Shown here one piece after another: positions 1 to 8,380 of a stretch of DNA of 64,000 bases. Each line of letters starts with the position of its first letter. Positions within the stretch are counted from its first letter, which is position 1. Origin of the DNA: Anaerolineae bacterium (GTDB lineage: Bacteria > Chloroflexota > Anaerolineae > Aggregatilineales > J027); contig JAIOHL010000250.1 in the NCBI GenBank assembly GCA_019913005.1, forward strand, positions 1-64,000, given 5' to 3'. The position numbers and the translations under genes were made by a program. The notes under the pieces were generated by a model, which ran no database searches, was not told the DNA's origin, and saw nothing but the letters and a program-made list of their open reading frames with translations.

Positions 1-65
1 CGCGTCAGCCCGCTCCATTGTTTGGCCTCTTTGTTAATCCACTGGTATAGTTGCCTTAGGTGCAT
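1..65 (-). CDS. 5' end of a leftward gene, possibly a transposase (partial)
   Basis: Only the first 21 codons are inside the window, beginning MHLRQLYQWI and followed by NKEAKQWSGL. The start is supported by a strong Shine-Dalgarno AGGAGG seven bases before the ATG at position 65. A basic, Trp- and Gln-rich opening of this kind is common in IS4-type transposases of Chloroflexota, but 21 residues cannot settle the family. An alternative ATG at 72 runs into a stop after 12 codons. If it is a transposase, an insertion sequence bounds the left of the parAB region. Confidence 0.55.
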   Translation of the reverse strand, partial: MHLRQLYQWINKEAKQWSGLT

Positions 66-129
66 CGGTCATCCTCCTTGGTTTTGTTCACCTCCGAGTT
101 TGACCGATGCCACCTCTTTTTGCTACTGT

Positions 130-217
130 CGCCCCCTCAGCCATTGCATGGAGAGGGGCTTCAAGAGGGCATTTTACTCCCCCTCGCTATGCAGTGAAGA
201 AGGGTCGGGGGGTGAGG
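130..217 (-). repeat. degenerate copy of GC-rich interspersed repeat family A
   Basis: Read on the minus strand this stretch follows the same order of blocks as the copies at 24071-24139 and 35433-35530: CCCGACCC, a GAGGGGGAGTAAA-like block, then a TTGAAGCCC block followed by a pyrimidine-rich stretch. It is more diverged than the other two. No coding function is apparent. Confidence 0.45.
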
Positions 218-398
218 ATGTATTACCGAAATTAAAAGTTAAAGAGCATTAACCCCTTGCTCCGACGGATTGTTTTGATGCAAATTCGACTTGGGGAAGC
301 GATTTAGAACCGAACTATAACAATCGCTACCGACAGACAAAGTTTTGCGATGTATACTACGAGTAACCGAAAAATATTCGTGCGGACATCCAGTGCGA

Positions 399-433
399 CC
401 AATGACCTTCGATGCTGTGGTGTGGGTCATTGG
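399..433. promoter_or_regulatory. 9-bp perfect inverted repeat upstream of parA
   Basis: CCAATGACC at 399-407 is matched by GGTCATTGG at 425-433 with a 17-base spacer. It ends 29 bases before the parA start. There is no following T tract, so an intrinsic terminator is unlikely. ParA/ParB operons are often autoregulated through such dyads, so an operator or a partition site is plausible; this is inference. Confidence 0.45.
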
Positions 434-462
434 ATGTGAAATGACGTGAGGAGATAATTTTT

Positions 463-1284
463 ATGGGTACGACAATTGCGCTTATGAACCAAAAGGGTGG
501 CGTTGGCAAAACCACGATGACCATCCACCTCGGGGTTGGATTAGCGGCGATGGGCTATCAGGTAGCGATGGTGGACATGGACCCGCAAGGCCATATTGCC
601 ATGTCATTCGCGCTGGTAGACGAAGTGGGCCGACCACGCGAGGGCATTTTTGAACTGCTGGTCAATGGTGAACCCCTAAACTCGGTGTTGATGATGGCCC
701 CTACTGATGAGTATGAATCCATTCAGCGGCAACCCGGTGGGCAGCTTTACATTTTGCCGGGTGGACAAAAGACCCAGTTGGCTGCGATCAATATCCAACT
801 CGATGGGGCGGATTTTGGGGCAGTCGAACGTTCCCTGAAACCCCTGCAGGACATGTGCGATTTTGTGTTGATTGATACCGCGCCGACAGCCTCCCTTTTT
901 ACCCCGGCGATTTTAGCGGCAGCCGATTTTGTGCTTTGCCCCACCGAGATGTCACGCCTAAGCCTCGACGGGTTGGAAAAAATCACCCAGATGATGACCA
1001 ATTTAGCGGGACTGCATGACGCCGAAATTTTGGGCATCATTCCGATGATGACCCGCGCCAACACCCGTGAACACAAAGATCGCTTGGACGAACTCCAAGA
1101 ACTCTATCCCGGCAGGGTCTGGTACAGAGAAGAAATTCCATTAAGCACCGTCTGGAAAGAAGCGTCCGATGCGGCGCGGACAGTGTTCACCTACGCCCCT
1201 CGTCATTCCGCTGTGGATACTGCGTGGAAATTGATTGACCGATTTTTGAAGGCCGTTGAAGGAGTACCCTATGGACAGGTCTAA
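463..1284 (+). CDS. parA: ParA-family partition ATPase
   Basis: Deviant Walker A ATPase of the ParA/Soj/MinD class, which moves or positions DNA or protein cargo through ATP-dependent DNA binding. The 273-residue protein carries the deviant P-loop KGGVGKTT at residues 11-18, the Walker A' motif VDMDPQGH near residue 40 and a Walker B-like segment (FVLIDTAPTA) near residue 136. It lacks the N-terminal helix-turn-helix of large plasmid ParA types, so it resembles chromosomal/Soj-length proteins. The start follows GAGGAG with good spacing. The next gene, a ParB-like protein, overlaps its 3' end by 14 bases, so the two are translationally coupled. A cargo other than DNA cannot be excluded. Confidence 0.92.
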   Translation: MGTTIALMNQKGGVGKTTMTIHLGVGLAAMGYQVAMVDMDPQGHIAMSFALVDEVGRPREGIFELLVNGEPLNSVLMMAPTDEYESIQRQPGGQLYILPGGQKTQLAAINIQLDGADFGAVERSLKPLQDMCDFVLIDTAPTASLFTPAILAAADFVLCPTEMSRLSLDGLEKITQMMTNLAGLHDAEILGIIPMMTRANTREHKDRLDELQELYPGRVWYREEIPLSTVWKEASDAARTVFTYAPRHSAVDTAWKLIDRFLKAVEGVPYGQV

Positions 1285-2335
1285 GCCGAACAGCCGCCGA
1301 CCTCCACGTGCTGCTGGTTCGACAACGTTTCTGGAGGCATTGGAATTAGCAACGCAACATCCCGGTGAAGGCCGTCCGGTGGATTTGGATCTATCGCAAA
1401 TCGTCATTGACGAACAGATTCAGGTGCGCGTGGATGGACTTGATGAAGAACGGGTGGAGCAGTACACCATCGTGATTGAAAACGGTGGAGACATGGCCCC
1501 CGTTATCGTTTTCCAAGACACGAATGGAAACCACCTTTTAGCGGATGGATTTCATCGGGTCGAAGCCTATCGTCGTGCCGGACGGAATAACATTAGAGCC
1601 TATGTTTCAAAGGGGGGCTATGAGGCCGCCTACGAATATGCCGAGAACGCAAACCTTGAACACGGCCTAGCCTATTCCAACGAGGACAAGAAAAATATTT
1701 TGCTCCGTCGTATCAAACAGGGTCGGACGTGGTTCGAGTGGAGCGGCGACGGAAAACTTAACCCGCGTGTCTCATATAACGAGATGGCACGTCAGTTGGG
1801 AGTCAGTCAGCCGACCATAACCTCATGGGTGAATAGCATTTTGAGTGAACTCAGTCAATCAACTTCAAAGAATTTAGAAGTTGATCGGTCACAGGTGGTT
1901 GGCAAAGATGGTAAAGTGCGTGACGTGAGCCGTATTGGATCGGCCACCGCCGGAAAATCCAAAACCGAACGTGCCCCTCGATCTGTTGAACCCGAAAATG
2001 GGGAAGATTTTGAGGACGACAAATTTAGCACCGCGACCCATATGGTTATCAATGCTGGGGGTGAATCGCGCGTCGTCGAAAAACGTCCGGCTGCTCCGAC
2101 CTCTGGCACACGCAATCCCGATAAAGATTTGGCGGTGCAAATGGAGGCGGACATTACGGATGTGCTGTCTCGGCTCACCCGCTACGATCCCACCCAAGTG
2201 AACGTATTGTGGTTGTTGGGCAAGGATCGTGTCGAAGAAGTCAAGGCGTCGCTGGGTCAATTGGAACTGTGGGTACAAGAGATGTACGAATTTTTGTCGA
2301 GCATCCCGACTCCTCCGGATCGGCCCAAAGTATAA
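1271..2335 (+). CDS. ParB/Spo0J-like DNA-binding partner of ParA
   Basis: A 354-residue protein with a ParB N-terminal (sulfiredoxin-like) fold at about residues 35-145 and a helix-turn-helix near 165-190 (NEMARQLGVSQPTITSW). The C-terminal 140 residues are variable and end in a possible coiled segment. The ATG at 1271 is preferred over the upstream TTG because GAAGGAG precedes it by six bases. The box that reads GERRxxA in CTP-binding ParB proteins is ADGFHRVEA here, so CTPase activity may be absent or altered, as in some plasmid and phage ParB-like proteins. It overlaps parA and probably binds a site nearby, perhaps the dyad at 399-433. Confidence 0.85.
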   Translation: MDRSKPNSRRPPRAAGSTTFLEALELATQHPGEGRPVDLDLSQIVIDEQIQVRVDGLDEERVEQYTIVIENGGDMAPVIVFQDTNGNHLLADGFHRVEAYRRAGRNNIRAYVSKGGYEAAYEYAENANLEHGLAYSNEDKKNILLRRIKQGRTWFEWSGDGKLNPRVSYNEMARQLGVSQPTITSWVNSILSELSQSTSKNLEVDRSQVVGKDGKVRDVSRIGSATAGKSKTERAPRSVEPENGEDFEDDKFSTATHMVINAGGESRVVEKRPAAPTSGTRNPDKDLAVQMEADITDVLSRLTRYDPTQVNVLWLLGKDRVEEVKASLGQLELWVQEMYEFLSSIPTPPDRPKV

Positions 2336-2346
2336 GAGGGACGGTC

Positions 2347-2562
2347 ATGGCCGAAAAAGTTCAGGTCTGCGATTGGTGTGGGGCAAGTTGGCAACTCCAT
2401 TGGAAGTGCCAGATTATTTGCCCCAACTGTGGCGCGAAACAAGATTGCAGTGACTTGTTTGTGGATTACGATGAAATCCAGTACCAAAGTGCAGCACGGA
2501 GGAGTGCATCTCCTAACTTTCACCCACAACAGCCGAAGGAAGTGAACTATGACCACGGCTAG
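2347..2562 (+). CDS. small zinc-ribbon protein
   Basis: A 71-residue protein with two CxxC-type knuckles, CDWCG near residue 8 and CPNCG near residue 25, then CSDLFVDYDE. The arrangement is a rubredoxin/zinc-ribbon fold that probably binds one zinc ion. It starts 11 bases after the ParB-like stop and its 3' end overlaps the following membrane-protein gene by 14 bases, so it belongs to the same transcription unit. No specific family is recognised; zinc ribbons of this size often act as adaptor or nucleic-acid-binding modules. Confidence 0.7.
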   Translation: MAEKVQVCDWCGASWQLHWKCQIICPNCGAKQDCSDLFVDYDEIQYQSAARRSASPNFHPQQPKEVNYDHG

Positions 2563-3016
2563 GCATGAGCGAAAAAAGCGCTTGTCCGATTTTCTTGTGG
2601 CATTTATCATGCTGCTGCTCGGCATTGGAATAGCGCTTGCCTTTCTGTGGAATTTTGTCCGCTATTGGGGAATCGAACAGCGGGGAGTGGAGACTTTAGG
2701 TTACATTACAGAGGCCCGTGCCCCTCGACCCAAAAATAAGGCTCGTATCTTGTACCAATACGAGGTAGACGGACAATCCCGCCAAGGTCACAGCGAGGTT
2801 GACGATGCCTACTACGAATCTGTCAAGGATCATGAGGGTGAGGAAATACCTATTGTCTATTTTAAAGACTATCCCCGCTTGTCAGCTATTCGTGGCTACA
2901 ACAATTACAAGAACCTATGGGTTTATTTCTTTGTTACGGTACTGTTCTTACCTCTTGGACTATATCTCATGATAAATTCGGCTCGGGATAGAGGACAGAC
3001 CGGGCCATCAGCATAG
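2549..3016 (+). CDS. DUF3592-like membrane protein
   Basis: A 155-residue protein with a hydrophobic helix at about 17-38, an extracytoplasmic beta-rich domain (VETLGYITEARAP ... YQYEVDGQSRQGHSEVDD), and a second hydrophobic helix at about 122-142. The DGQ..QGHSEV and VYFKDYP segments match the DUF3592 pattern of two transmembrane helices around an OB/SH3-like domain. Function of the family is unknown. It overlaps the zinc-ribbon gene and precedes the HExxH gene by 20 bases. Confidence 0.72.
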   Translation: MTTARHERKKRLSDFLVAFIMLLLGIGIALAFLWNFVRYWGIEQRGVETLGYITEARAPRPKNKARILYQYEVDGQSRQGHSEVDDAYYESVKDHEGEEIPIVYFKDYPRLSAIRGYNNYKNLWVYFFVTVLFLPLGLYLMINSARDRGQTGPSA

Positions 3017-3036
3017 CACGCCAACCGGGAGATAAT

Positions 3037-4404
3037 ATGCGCCTAGCAATTACGATTAGCTTGGCAAAAGTCAATGAAAAACTACTGCACATCACTCTTG
3101 AGGGCCAGTCGCTCCAAGATGAAATGACCCTTCTGCTCGAAGCCCTTGCCAATGTCCCCGGCATAAAGGTTTCTAATCTACGTGCGCAGGATGGTTGGGG
3201 AAATCCGCTGGTCTGTAACATAAGCGAGAAAAAACTGACCCTCCCGGCCAAGCGATTTTTGGTGGACTACGATCTAGAAACCACCTATACCGACTGTATG
3301 GGGGCTGACCGCGATGTTTACTTGATGTACCCCTTTATCAATGACCACGAGGTATTTTTTGGGGTTGGCAGCGTCCCCGTTCCCACACCCCTGCACGAAT
3401 GGGTCAATGATTTGCAGGTGCAGTTTCAGATCAAGGACGTTCCGGCGGGTTGGAATGTTTTTTCGAATGGAATGCAAGGACAGATCGAGCCGACCAAACT
3501 GGAAGGTTTTTTTGTCTATGCCGCCCAAGGATTAACCCCTGAAGAGCATACTTATGTTGCACAAAAGGGCGTCATGGTTTTTGATCTAGTCGTGCAGCAC
3601 GGCAAAACGATTCCCCTGCATACCTATGAATTGTGGAACATGATAGAGCGTTTTATGGTTTGGATTGAGAGTTCCGTTGCGCCCTATCGCGGTCAACAAG
3701 ACATCAATATTCTGATTTTGCAGGCCCACGACGATTTTGAGCAGCAGACCGACGGGCGGACTTTTGCGACGGGTGAAAATGTCCCCAACGGCATCATCGT
3801 CTATGGCCCCCAAAATCCGGCCTACCTGTGGAAGCTGTTCGAGCATGATAACTATGCCTATTTTTTGGAGGATGGGTTGGCCCACGAACTGACCCATTTT
3901 TATACCACCTCCAATTGGACGGGCCGTGCTAAGTCGGTACTCTATCCCAGCCCGACCTGCCCCCCCGACGATGCCCGGTTAATTGGCGAATCCCTCAACC
4001 AGTATTGCTACAATCAATTTATGTTCCGCCAAAACCCCAACCAGTTCCTGACCTACTATCTAGCCCGTGCGCTGCAAAAGCAGCAAAAACGCGGTGGCCG
4101 CAGCCCTATCCTCGACCTCTTTTTGCTCGACACCTATCTGCGGCGGCAGGGACATTCGGTCTTGGCCCTATTTGGCGTAATGGTCTGGGAAAAACAGCGG
4201 CGGCCCGGCCCCTATGAGTCGGCTCAGTGGATGTTTGATGTGATGCACGATTGGTTAGGATTGGATGTACCGCAACACCTCAAAGGTCAACTGCTCGGCA
4301 AAGAGGCCCCAAATTATATTACATTGGTAGATCGGGCACTTGCCGAACGGGGGTATACGCTGGTGCCTCATCATAACACGATTGACATTCGACAGGAATT
4401 TTAG
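3037..4404 (+). CDS. HExxH putative metallopeptidase
   Basis: A 455-residue protein with no signal peptide. It contains HELTH at residues 283-287 within LAHELTHFYTT, and a downstream GESLNQY with Glu318 about 30 residues later, an arrangement like gluzincin peptidases such as M61 (HExxH plus a distant Glu that completes zinc binding). The region before it (LEDG..HELTHF) fits the usual active-site helix. The N-terminal 200 residues include a beta-rich part resembling the M61 N-domain, but the match is loose. Start follows GGGAGA. It sits three bases before the ADP-ribosylglycohydrolase gene, so the two are probably co-translated. Substrate unknown. Confidence 0.65.
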   Translation: MRLAITISLAKVNEKLLHITLEGQSLQDEMTLLLEALANVPGIKVSNLRAQDGWGNPLVCNISEKKLTLPAKRFLVDYDLETTYTDCMGADRDVYLMYPFINDHEVFFGVGSVPVPTPLHEWVNDLQVQFQIKDVPAGWNVFSNGMQGQIEPTKLEGFFVYAAQGLTPEEHTYVAQKGVMVFDLVVQHGKTIPLHTYELWNMIERFMVWIESSVAPYRGQQDINILILQAHDDFEQQTDGRTFATGENVPNGIIVYGPQNPAYLWKLFEHDNYAYFLEDGLAHELTHFYTTSNWTGRAKSVLYPSPTCPPDDARLIGESLNQYCYNQFMFRQNPNQFLTYYLARALQKQQKRGGRSPILDLFLLDTYLRRQGHSVLALFGVMVWEKQRRPGPYESAQWMFDVMHDWLGLDVPQHLKGQLLGKEAPNYITLVDRALAERGYTLVPHHNTIDIRQEF

Positions 4405-4406
4405 AA

Positions 4407-5312
4407 ATGCCCTCTCTGGAAAACGCACGTTTGGCGCTGGATGGGTTGTCGGTTGGGGATGCCTTTGGGGAAAACTTTTTCCATTTCCCCAAAGATTCAT
4501 TGGGGCAACGAATTGAACGGCGCGAATTGCCGGAGGGTCAATGGCGTTATACCGATGACACCAACATGGCCCTTTCGATTTATTGCCTGCTGCGTAAAAA
4601 AGGCGAGATAGACCAAGATACCCTCGCCATCAGTTTTGCTGCTCACTACGACCCCGAACGCAGATATGGCGCGGGGGCAGGTCGGCTGCTACGGCAAATC
4701 GGGACGAAAGCACATTGGTGGCGTGAAGCCTCACATGAACTGTTTGGCGGACAGGGGTCATTTGGGAATGGAGCAGCCATGCGGGTGGCGCCGGTGGGTG
4801 GATATTACGCCGAGGACATGGAGCAGGTTATCGCGGTAGCTACTCAAACTGCGGAAGTTACTCATGCCCACCCTGAAGGCATTGCGGGGGGTATCGCGGT
4901 GGCGGTGGCGGCGGCGATGGCGTGTCGGCTGCGCGGTACACCTCCTCCCACTCGCCAAGATTTTATCGAGATGGTGCTGCCCTATGTGCCGGAAAGTGAG
5001 GTCAAAAGCGGTCTGCGCCGTGCCCGTGAAATTCAATCCAATCAAGTGGCCCATGCTGCCCAAATGTTAGGGAACGGCCTGCTGATTTCAGCCCAAGACA
5101 CGGTGCCGTTTTGTGTGTGGTGTGCTGGCGTATATCTGAGTAATTATGAAGAGGCCATGTGGCAAACGGCCTCCGTTTATGGGGACATAGACACCAACTG
5201 CGCGATAGTTGGGGGCATTGTGGCCTTGTATGTGGGGCAGGTGGGCATCCCATCGGAGTGGATCGAGCACCGCGAACCCCTGCCAGAATGGGCGGTTGGG
5301 GCAGGTGATTAG
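4407..5312 (+). CDS. ADP-ribosylglycohydrolase (DraG family)
   Basis: Removes ADP-ribose from proteins or small molecules using two Mg ions. The 301-residue, all-helical protein shows the family metal ligands: GDAFGE at residues 17-22, YTDDT at 48-52, and GDIDTNCA at 259-266 near the C-terminus, where Asp260, Asp262 and Thr263 would complete the site. Length is normal for the family. It is the last gene of the run that begins with parA and could reverse ADP-ribosylation of a partner in that operon; no ADP-ribosyltransferase is visible nearby. Specific substrate not inferable. Confidence 0.9.
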   Translation: MPSLENARLALDGLSVGDAFGENFFHFPKDSLGQRIERRELPEGQWRYTDDTNMALSIYCLLRKKGEIDQDTLAISFAAHYDPERRYGAGAGRLLRQIGTKAHWWREASHELFGGQGSFGNGAAMRVAPVGGYYAEDMEQVIAVATQTAEVTHAHPEGIAGGIAVAVAAAMACRLRGTPPPTRQDFIEMVLPYVPESEVKSGLRRAREIQSNQVAHAAQMLGNGLLISAQDTVPFCVWCAGVYLSNYEEAMWQTASVYGDIDTNCAIVGGIVALYVGQVGIPSEWIEHREPLPEWAVGAGD

Positions 5313-5415
5313 ATTGATAAAGTTCTATTTCTATAAAATATTATAGTTATATAGAGTAATATAATTTCTCAGCCGAGGCAAAAGGCGAGGCGGCATCCCT
5401 ACCGCCCCATAATAT

Positions 5416-6609
5416 TTAAGCAAATTGACCTTGCTGTTTCGGGATAATCGGCACATCCACCGCCCTGCCAGTTAGCCCGGAAAATTCATCGAGTGGCTCT
5501 TCGGATGCCCGGCGACGCCACCATTGTGCAACCTCGTGGGGGAGCGCATTCCAAAAACCGCCCCGCGCCTTCATATGGCGCAAAAAGCTGATATAGACCT
5601 CCATCACCGCGCTGTCCATCAAATAATCAGGATGTGTGTTGATGAGTGCCATCCCGCGATTTTGCTCAATGAAATGAACCTTTTGCAGCCACAGATGCGG
5701 CGTTTTTTCGCCCAAGACTTTGACCAGCGTATGATCTTGCGCCAATGTGTAGGGGAGTTCAACAAAACGCCCAACAAAATAGGGCCAAATGGTCATGACA
5801 CCCCCCGGCATCGGCTCATAGGGATCGGTGTCAAAAAAGGACAAGTCGTAATCTATTTCAAGCACCTGCATCCACTCCGGTTCGCGGTGCATCAAGGGGG
5901 CACGGAAACCAACCGCCTGAAAGTCCTTGAGATATTGATTGATGCGTTCGGCCCGCTGCATAAAGACTTGTTTGGATTGAAATTCCTTGCCGTCGTGCTT
6001 CAGTCCGTGTACTCCGATTTCAAAGCCGCGTTCACGCAGTTCATCCATCAAGCCATAATCAATTTTGTAGCGCTCTGGAATAAAGTTGATGGATGAGCGA
6101 AAGCCGAAACTTTCATCAATATCCGCAATCGTCCGCATAAAGGACTGGCCCGCTGCTGTTTCGATGTCATGGGTGAGCACAAAGGCATAGGGATGACCAT
6201 TGGGCCATAGGGGGCGATGTCGTAAAATCCCGCCGGTCATGGCTTGGACTTCGCTTAGCACTTCCCAAAGAAACGTGGCATAACATGGCTCAATCGGCCA
6301 TTGGGCTGGTGTTTCGTCTTCTGCCCCACGACTGTATATCTTACGAAGGGCGACAATGACAGGACGCGGCATCAGCGGTTTGACTTCATAATAGAGGCGT
6401 TTGGCGGTGCTCAAGTGCCAGCGACTTGGCCCGAATTGTCCTTCGCCGAGTATCTGTTCAACGAGCGTCGCGCTGTCTGGCGGAGGATTGGGCAGGCCTA
6501 AAATCGAGATTTTTTTCTGAATGGCTTCCTGCCATTGTTCAGCCGTTGGGTTGGGGTCACATTGCCAGAACAAATCCGGGGTGTTCTGGCTCCAAAGATT
6601 TGGTGTCAT
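5416..6609 (-). CDS. polysaccharide deacetylase-family protein
   Basis: NodB-type carbohydrate esterase fold, acting on an acetylated glycan. The 397-residue protein has FVLTHDIET at 143-151, placing a metal-binding Asp and preceding His at 147-148, and GVHGLKHDG at 199-207 giving the HxxxH pair (His201, His205). The N-terminal 130 residues are an extra helical region not part of the esterase core. No signal peptide is visible, so it is probably cytoplasmic. It lies downstream of a GNAT gene on the same strand; both may serve synthesis of a cell-surface or capsular polysaccharide. Confidence 0.75.
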   Translation of the reverse strand: MTPNLWSQNTPDLFWQCDPNPTAEQWQEAIQKKISILGLPNPPPDSATLVEQILGEGQFGPSRWHLSTAKRLYYEVKPLMPRPVIVALRKIYSRGAEDETPAQWPIEPCYATFLWEVLSEVQAMTGGILRHRPLWPNGHPYAFVLTHDIETAAGQSFMRTIADIDESFGFRSSINFIPERYKIDYGLMDELRERGFEIGVHGLKHDGKEFQSKQVFMQRAERINQYLKDFQAVGFRAPLMHREPEWMQVLEIDYDLSFFDTDPYEPMPGGVMTIWPYFVGRFVELPYTLAQDHTLVKVLGEKTPHLWLQKVHFIEQNRGMALINTHPDYLMDSAVMEVYISFLRHMKARGGFWNALPHEVAQWWRRRASEEPLDEFSGLTGRAVDVPIIPKQQGQFA

Positions 6610-6686
6610 ATAGGTATCCCTTGTCTTGACGCGGCGATGACGGCCACGTCTTTACCAACTATCGAACGAGAAAGCCCACTGCGGTA

Positions 6687-7397
6687 TTAAGCCGTAGGGG
6701 TGGCGACATCAAAGGGATAGGGGGTGCCGGGGGGCAGCGGTGTAAACACATAGCGGCGGCGGAAAAATCGCCATTGGTCGGTGCGCGTCAGATAAGGGCT
6801 AAATCCAGACCGTTTGCAGCCCTTAAGCGCGGGGATATTTTGGTGATCTACAAACGTAATTACCCGATTGGCACCACATTCAGCAGCTTTTTCGGCAATC
6901 TGGGCCATTGCATAGGGCATAATGCCCTTGCCCTGAAAGGTCTCTGGCGTAAAGGCATATTCCAAGAGGGCCTCATTCGGTTGTAGCGTCGGGAAAATGC
7001 CATGAAAATAGTGCTGAATGGCCTCGTTGTCTTTGGCACTCATTAGCCACTGCATATAACACGGCGTATCATCTTCCGTCGCTGCGACATAGCATTGTCC
7101 AATCTGGGCGTTCAGGAAATTGAGGCGGTGCATCCGCACATAGGGGCCTCGATCCGAAATGCCGGGGGCATCCATCGCCAGTAGGCCGGGAACATCGGTA
7201 TCCTTGAGGGGGCGAATGGTAATCGGGATTTTGGCTGGGGTGGCCTCGAATGACTGTGTTAGGTCGCGGGCGAGGCCAAAATGTGTCCAATCCGAGTAGA
7301 AGCGGCGTCGAAATTCTTTGAGGAGAGCCTTATATTGGCCCGTGCGAAGTGAAGTCAGCAAAGCCTTAAAGAGAGTTTTAAAACGGGCAAGATTCAT
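6687..7397 (-). CDS. GNAT-family N-acetyltransferase
   Basis: A 236-residue protein with a basic helical N-terminus of about 50 residues and a GNAT core from about residue 58. The acetyl-CoA loop appears as ETFQGKGIMPYAM (about 153-165), with the following helix AEKAAECGANRVITFV and the typical C-terminal GCKRSGFSPY. The ATG at 7397 follows AGGAGG by eight bases; a TTG directly before it is the alternative. It is transcribed towards the deacetylase gene 77 bases away, so the pair may modify a sugar or lipid precursor together. Confidence 0.75.
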   Translation of the reverse strand: MNLARFKTLFKALLTSLRTGQYKALLKEFRRRFYSDWTHFGLARDLTQSFEATPAKIPITIRPLKDTDVPGLLAMDAPGISDRGPYVRMHRLNFLNAQIGQCYVAATEDDTPCYMQWLMSAKDNEAIQHYFHGIFPTLQPNEALLEYAFTPETFQGKGIMPYAMAQIAEKAAECGANRVITFVDHQNIPALKGCKRSGFSPYLTRTDQWRFFRRRYVFTPLPPGTPYPFDVATPTA

Positions 7398-7479
7398 CAA
7401 ATTGCCTCCTAATTAATGAGTGATTTCCATCCTCGCTTTCCGCCATGAATTTTGTACTTTTCTTAATAAACCTTGCTCT

Positions 7480-7488
7480 AGTATAGCA
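7480..7488 (-). promoter_or_regulatory. extended -10 promoter element for the GNAT/deacetylase pair
   Basis: On the minus strand the sequence TGCTATACT forms an extended -10 box (TGn plus TATACT) about 83 bases upstream of the GNAT start. No good -35 is seen, which is usual for extended -10 promoters. Called from sequence only. Confidence 0.45.
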
Positions 7489-7556
7489 TGAAAATTATTA
7501 ACCGTATTATTTTTTACATATTTACGATTACGCGGCGATAACTGGACTGAAAACCG

Positions 7557-7588
7557 AAAAAAGGACAGTTATGTGACCGTCCTTTTTT
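7557..7588 (-). terminator. intrinsic terminator, usable on both strands
   Basis: A hairpin with stem GGACaGT/ACcGTCC flanked by A6 on the left and T6 on the right. It lies just beyond the stop of the leftward secreted-protein gene at 7624. Confidence 0.8.
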
Positions 7589-7623
7589 CTACCGTCTCGG
7601 TTGTGGGGTGATGTTATTTCGGG

Positions 7624-8193
7624 CTACTCGGTGATTTTGATGGTGATGCCGTTAAACTGAACAAAACTGGCGGGCACAAGAATCGCCGGGGCCGTTGCGG
7701 TTGGACGTTGAAAGACCGCGCCGCGAGCCGAGCCATCTGAGAGAATAATCCAACCGCCAATGAATAGATTGTCGCCGAAGGCAAATTCGGAGCGGAACAA
7801 TCCGGGGCCTTCAAGTTCCACCAGTTCCAATGTAAAGGTCTTGACCGTGCCATCGGCAAAGGTGAATTGACCACTGCCCGTATCCTCAGTGAGTGAAACT
7901 TCGACCCGATTGCCGGATTCGTTCAAAACTTCGACCTGACCGTTCAGCACTGGCCCGATAAACCATTCGGCGACGCTGACCGTGTTTTTATCGGCCTGCC
8001 CATCACAGATGTAGACGGTGGCCTCTTCGCCAACCAATCCCACCCCGACAAACACGTCCGGTTCCCCTTCGATGGTGCCAACGTAGGTGAGGGCAACAGC
8101 GTCCTCACGGGAAGGTTGGGCTTGGGCACGAGAACCCGCCCCAGCGAAAATCATAATCGCAATAATCAATGATAGCGTTGCTTTGATACGCAT
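7624..8193 (-). CDS. secreted hypothetical protein
   Basis: A 189-residue protein with a clear signal peptide (hydrophobic stretch LSLIIAIMIFAGAG, cleavage probably after AQAQ near residue 26). The mature part is rich in beta-strand patterns and short acidic turns, with no catalytic motif recognised; GQFTFADGTVKTFTLE and NLFIGGWIILSDGSA look like strands of a small barrel or sandwich. It stands alone between a terminator and the phosphatase gene. The family is not recognised. Confidence 0.75.
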   Translation of the reverse strand: MRIKATLSLIIAIMIFAGAGSRAQAQPSREDAVALTYVGTIEGEPDVFVGVGLVGEEATVYICDGQADKNTVSVAEWFIGPVLNGQVEVLNESGNRVEVSLTEDTGSGQFTFADGTVKTFTLELVELEGPGLFRSEFAFGDNLFIGGWIILSDGSARGAVFQRPTATAPAILVPASFVQFNGITIKITE

Positions 8194-8380
8194 TGAGGTT
8201 TCTCCTTAGAACAAATCAACAGGATTATTTGTATACTTCCTTGCATATGTTTTCAGGATAGGCGTAAATGGGGCAATACACATCTGACTGAGGTGCGGAA
8301 TTTAGCCCTGACCTTCGGTGGGGATAAACGCTAACGAAAGTTAGGCGAGAGGGTCATGTTTGGATGGGTTTCGCGCCCTG

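Larger units (their letters stand above)
66..462. other. gene-free stretch upstream of parA
   Basis: No convincing coding frame lies here. It holds a degenerate copy of an interspersed repeat (about 130-217) and a 9-bp inverted repeat (399-433), both listed separately. The parA Shine-Dalgarno (GAGGAG) is near 447-452. If the edge gene is a transposase, the end of that insertion sequence should lie here, but no terminal repeat could be identified from one end alone. Confidence 0.5.

Noticed and set aside
22-252. Rightward 76-residue frame near the left edge
   Set aside because: No Shine-Dalgarno, overlaps the antisense edge gene and the repeat, composition unlike a protein.
5524-6096. 190-residue frame antisense to the deacetylase
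   Set aside because: The deacetylase on the minus strand has clear catalytic motifs; the sense of the opposite strand is a codon-use shadow.
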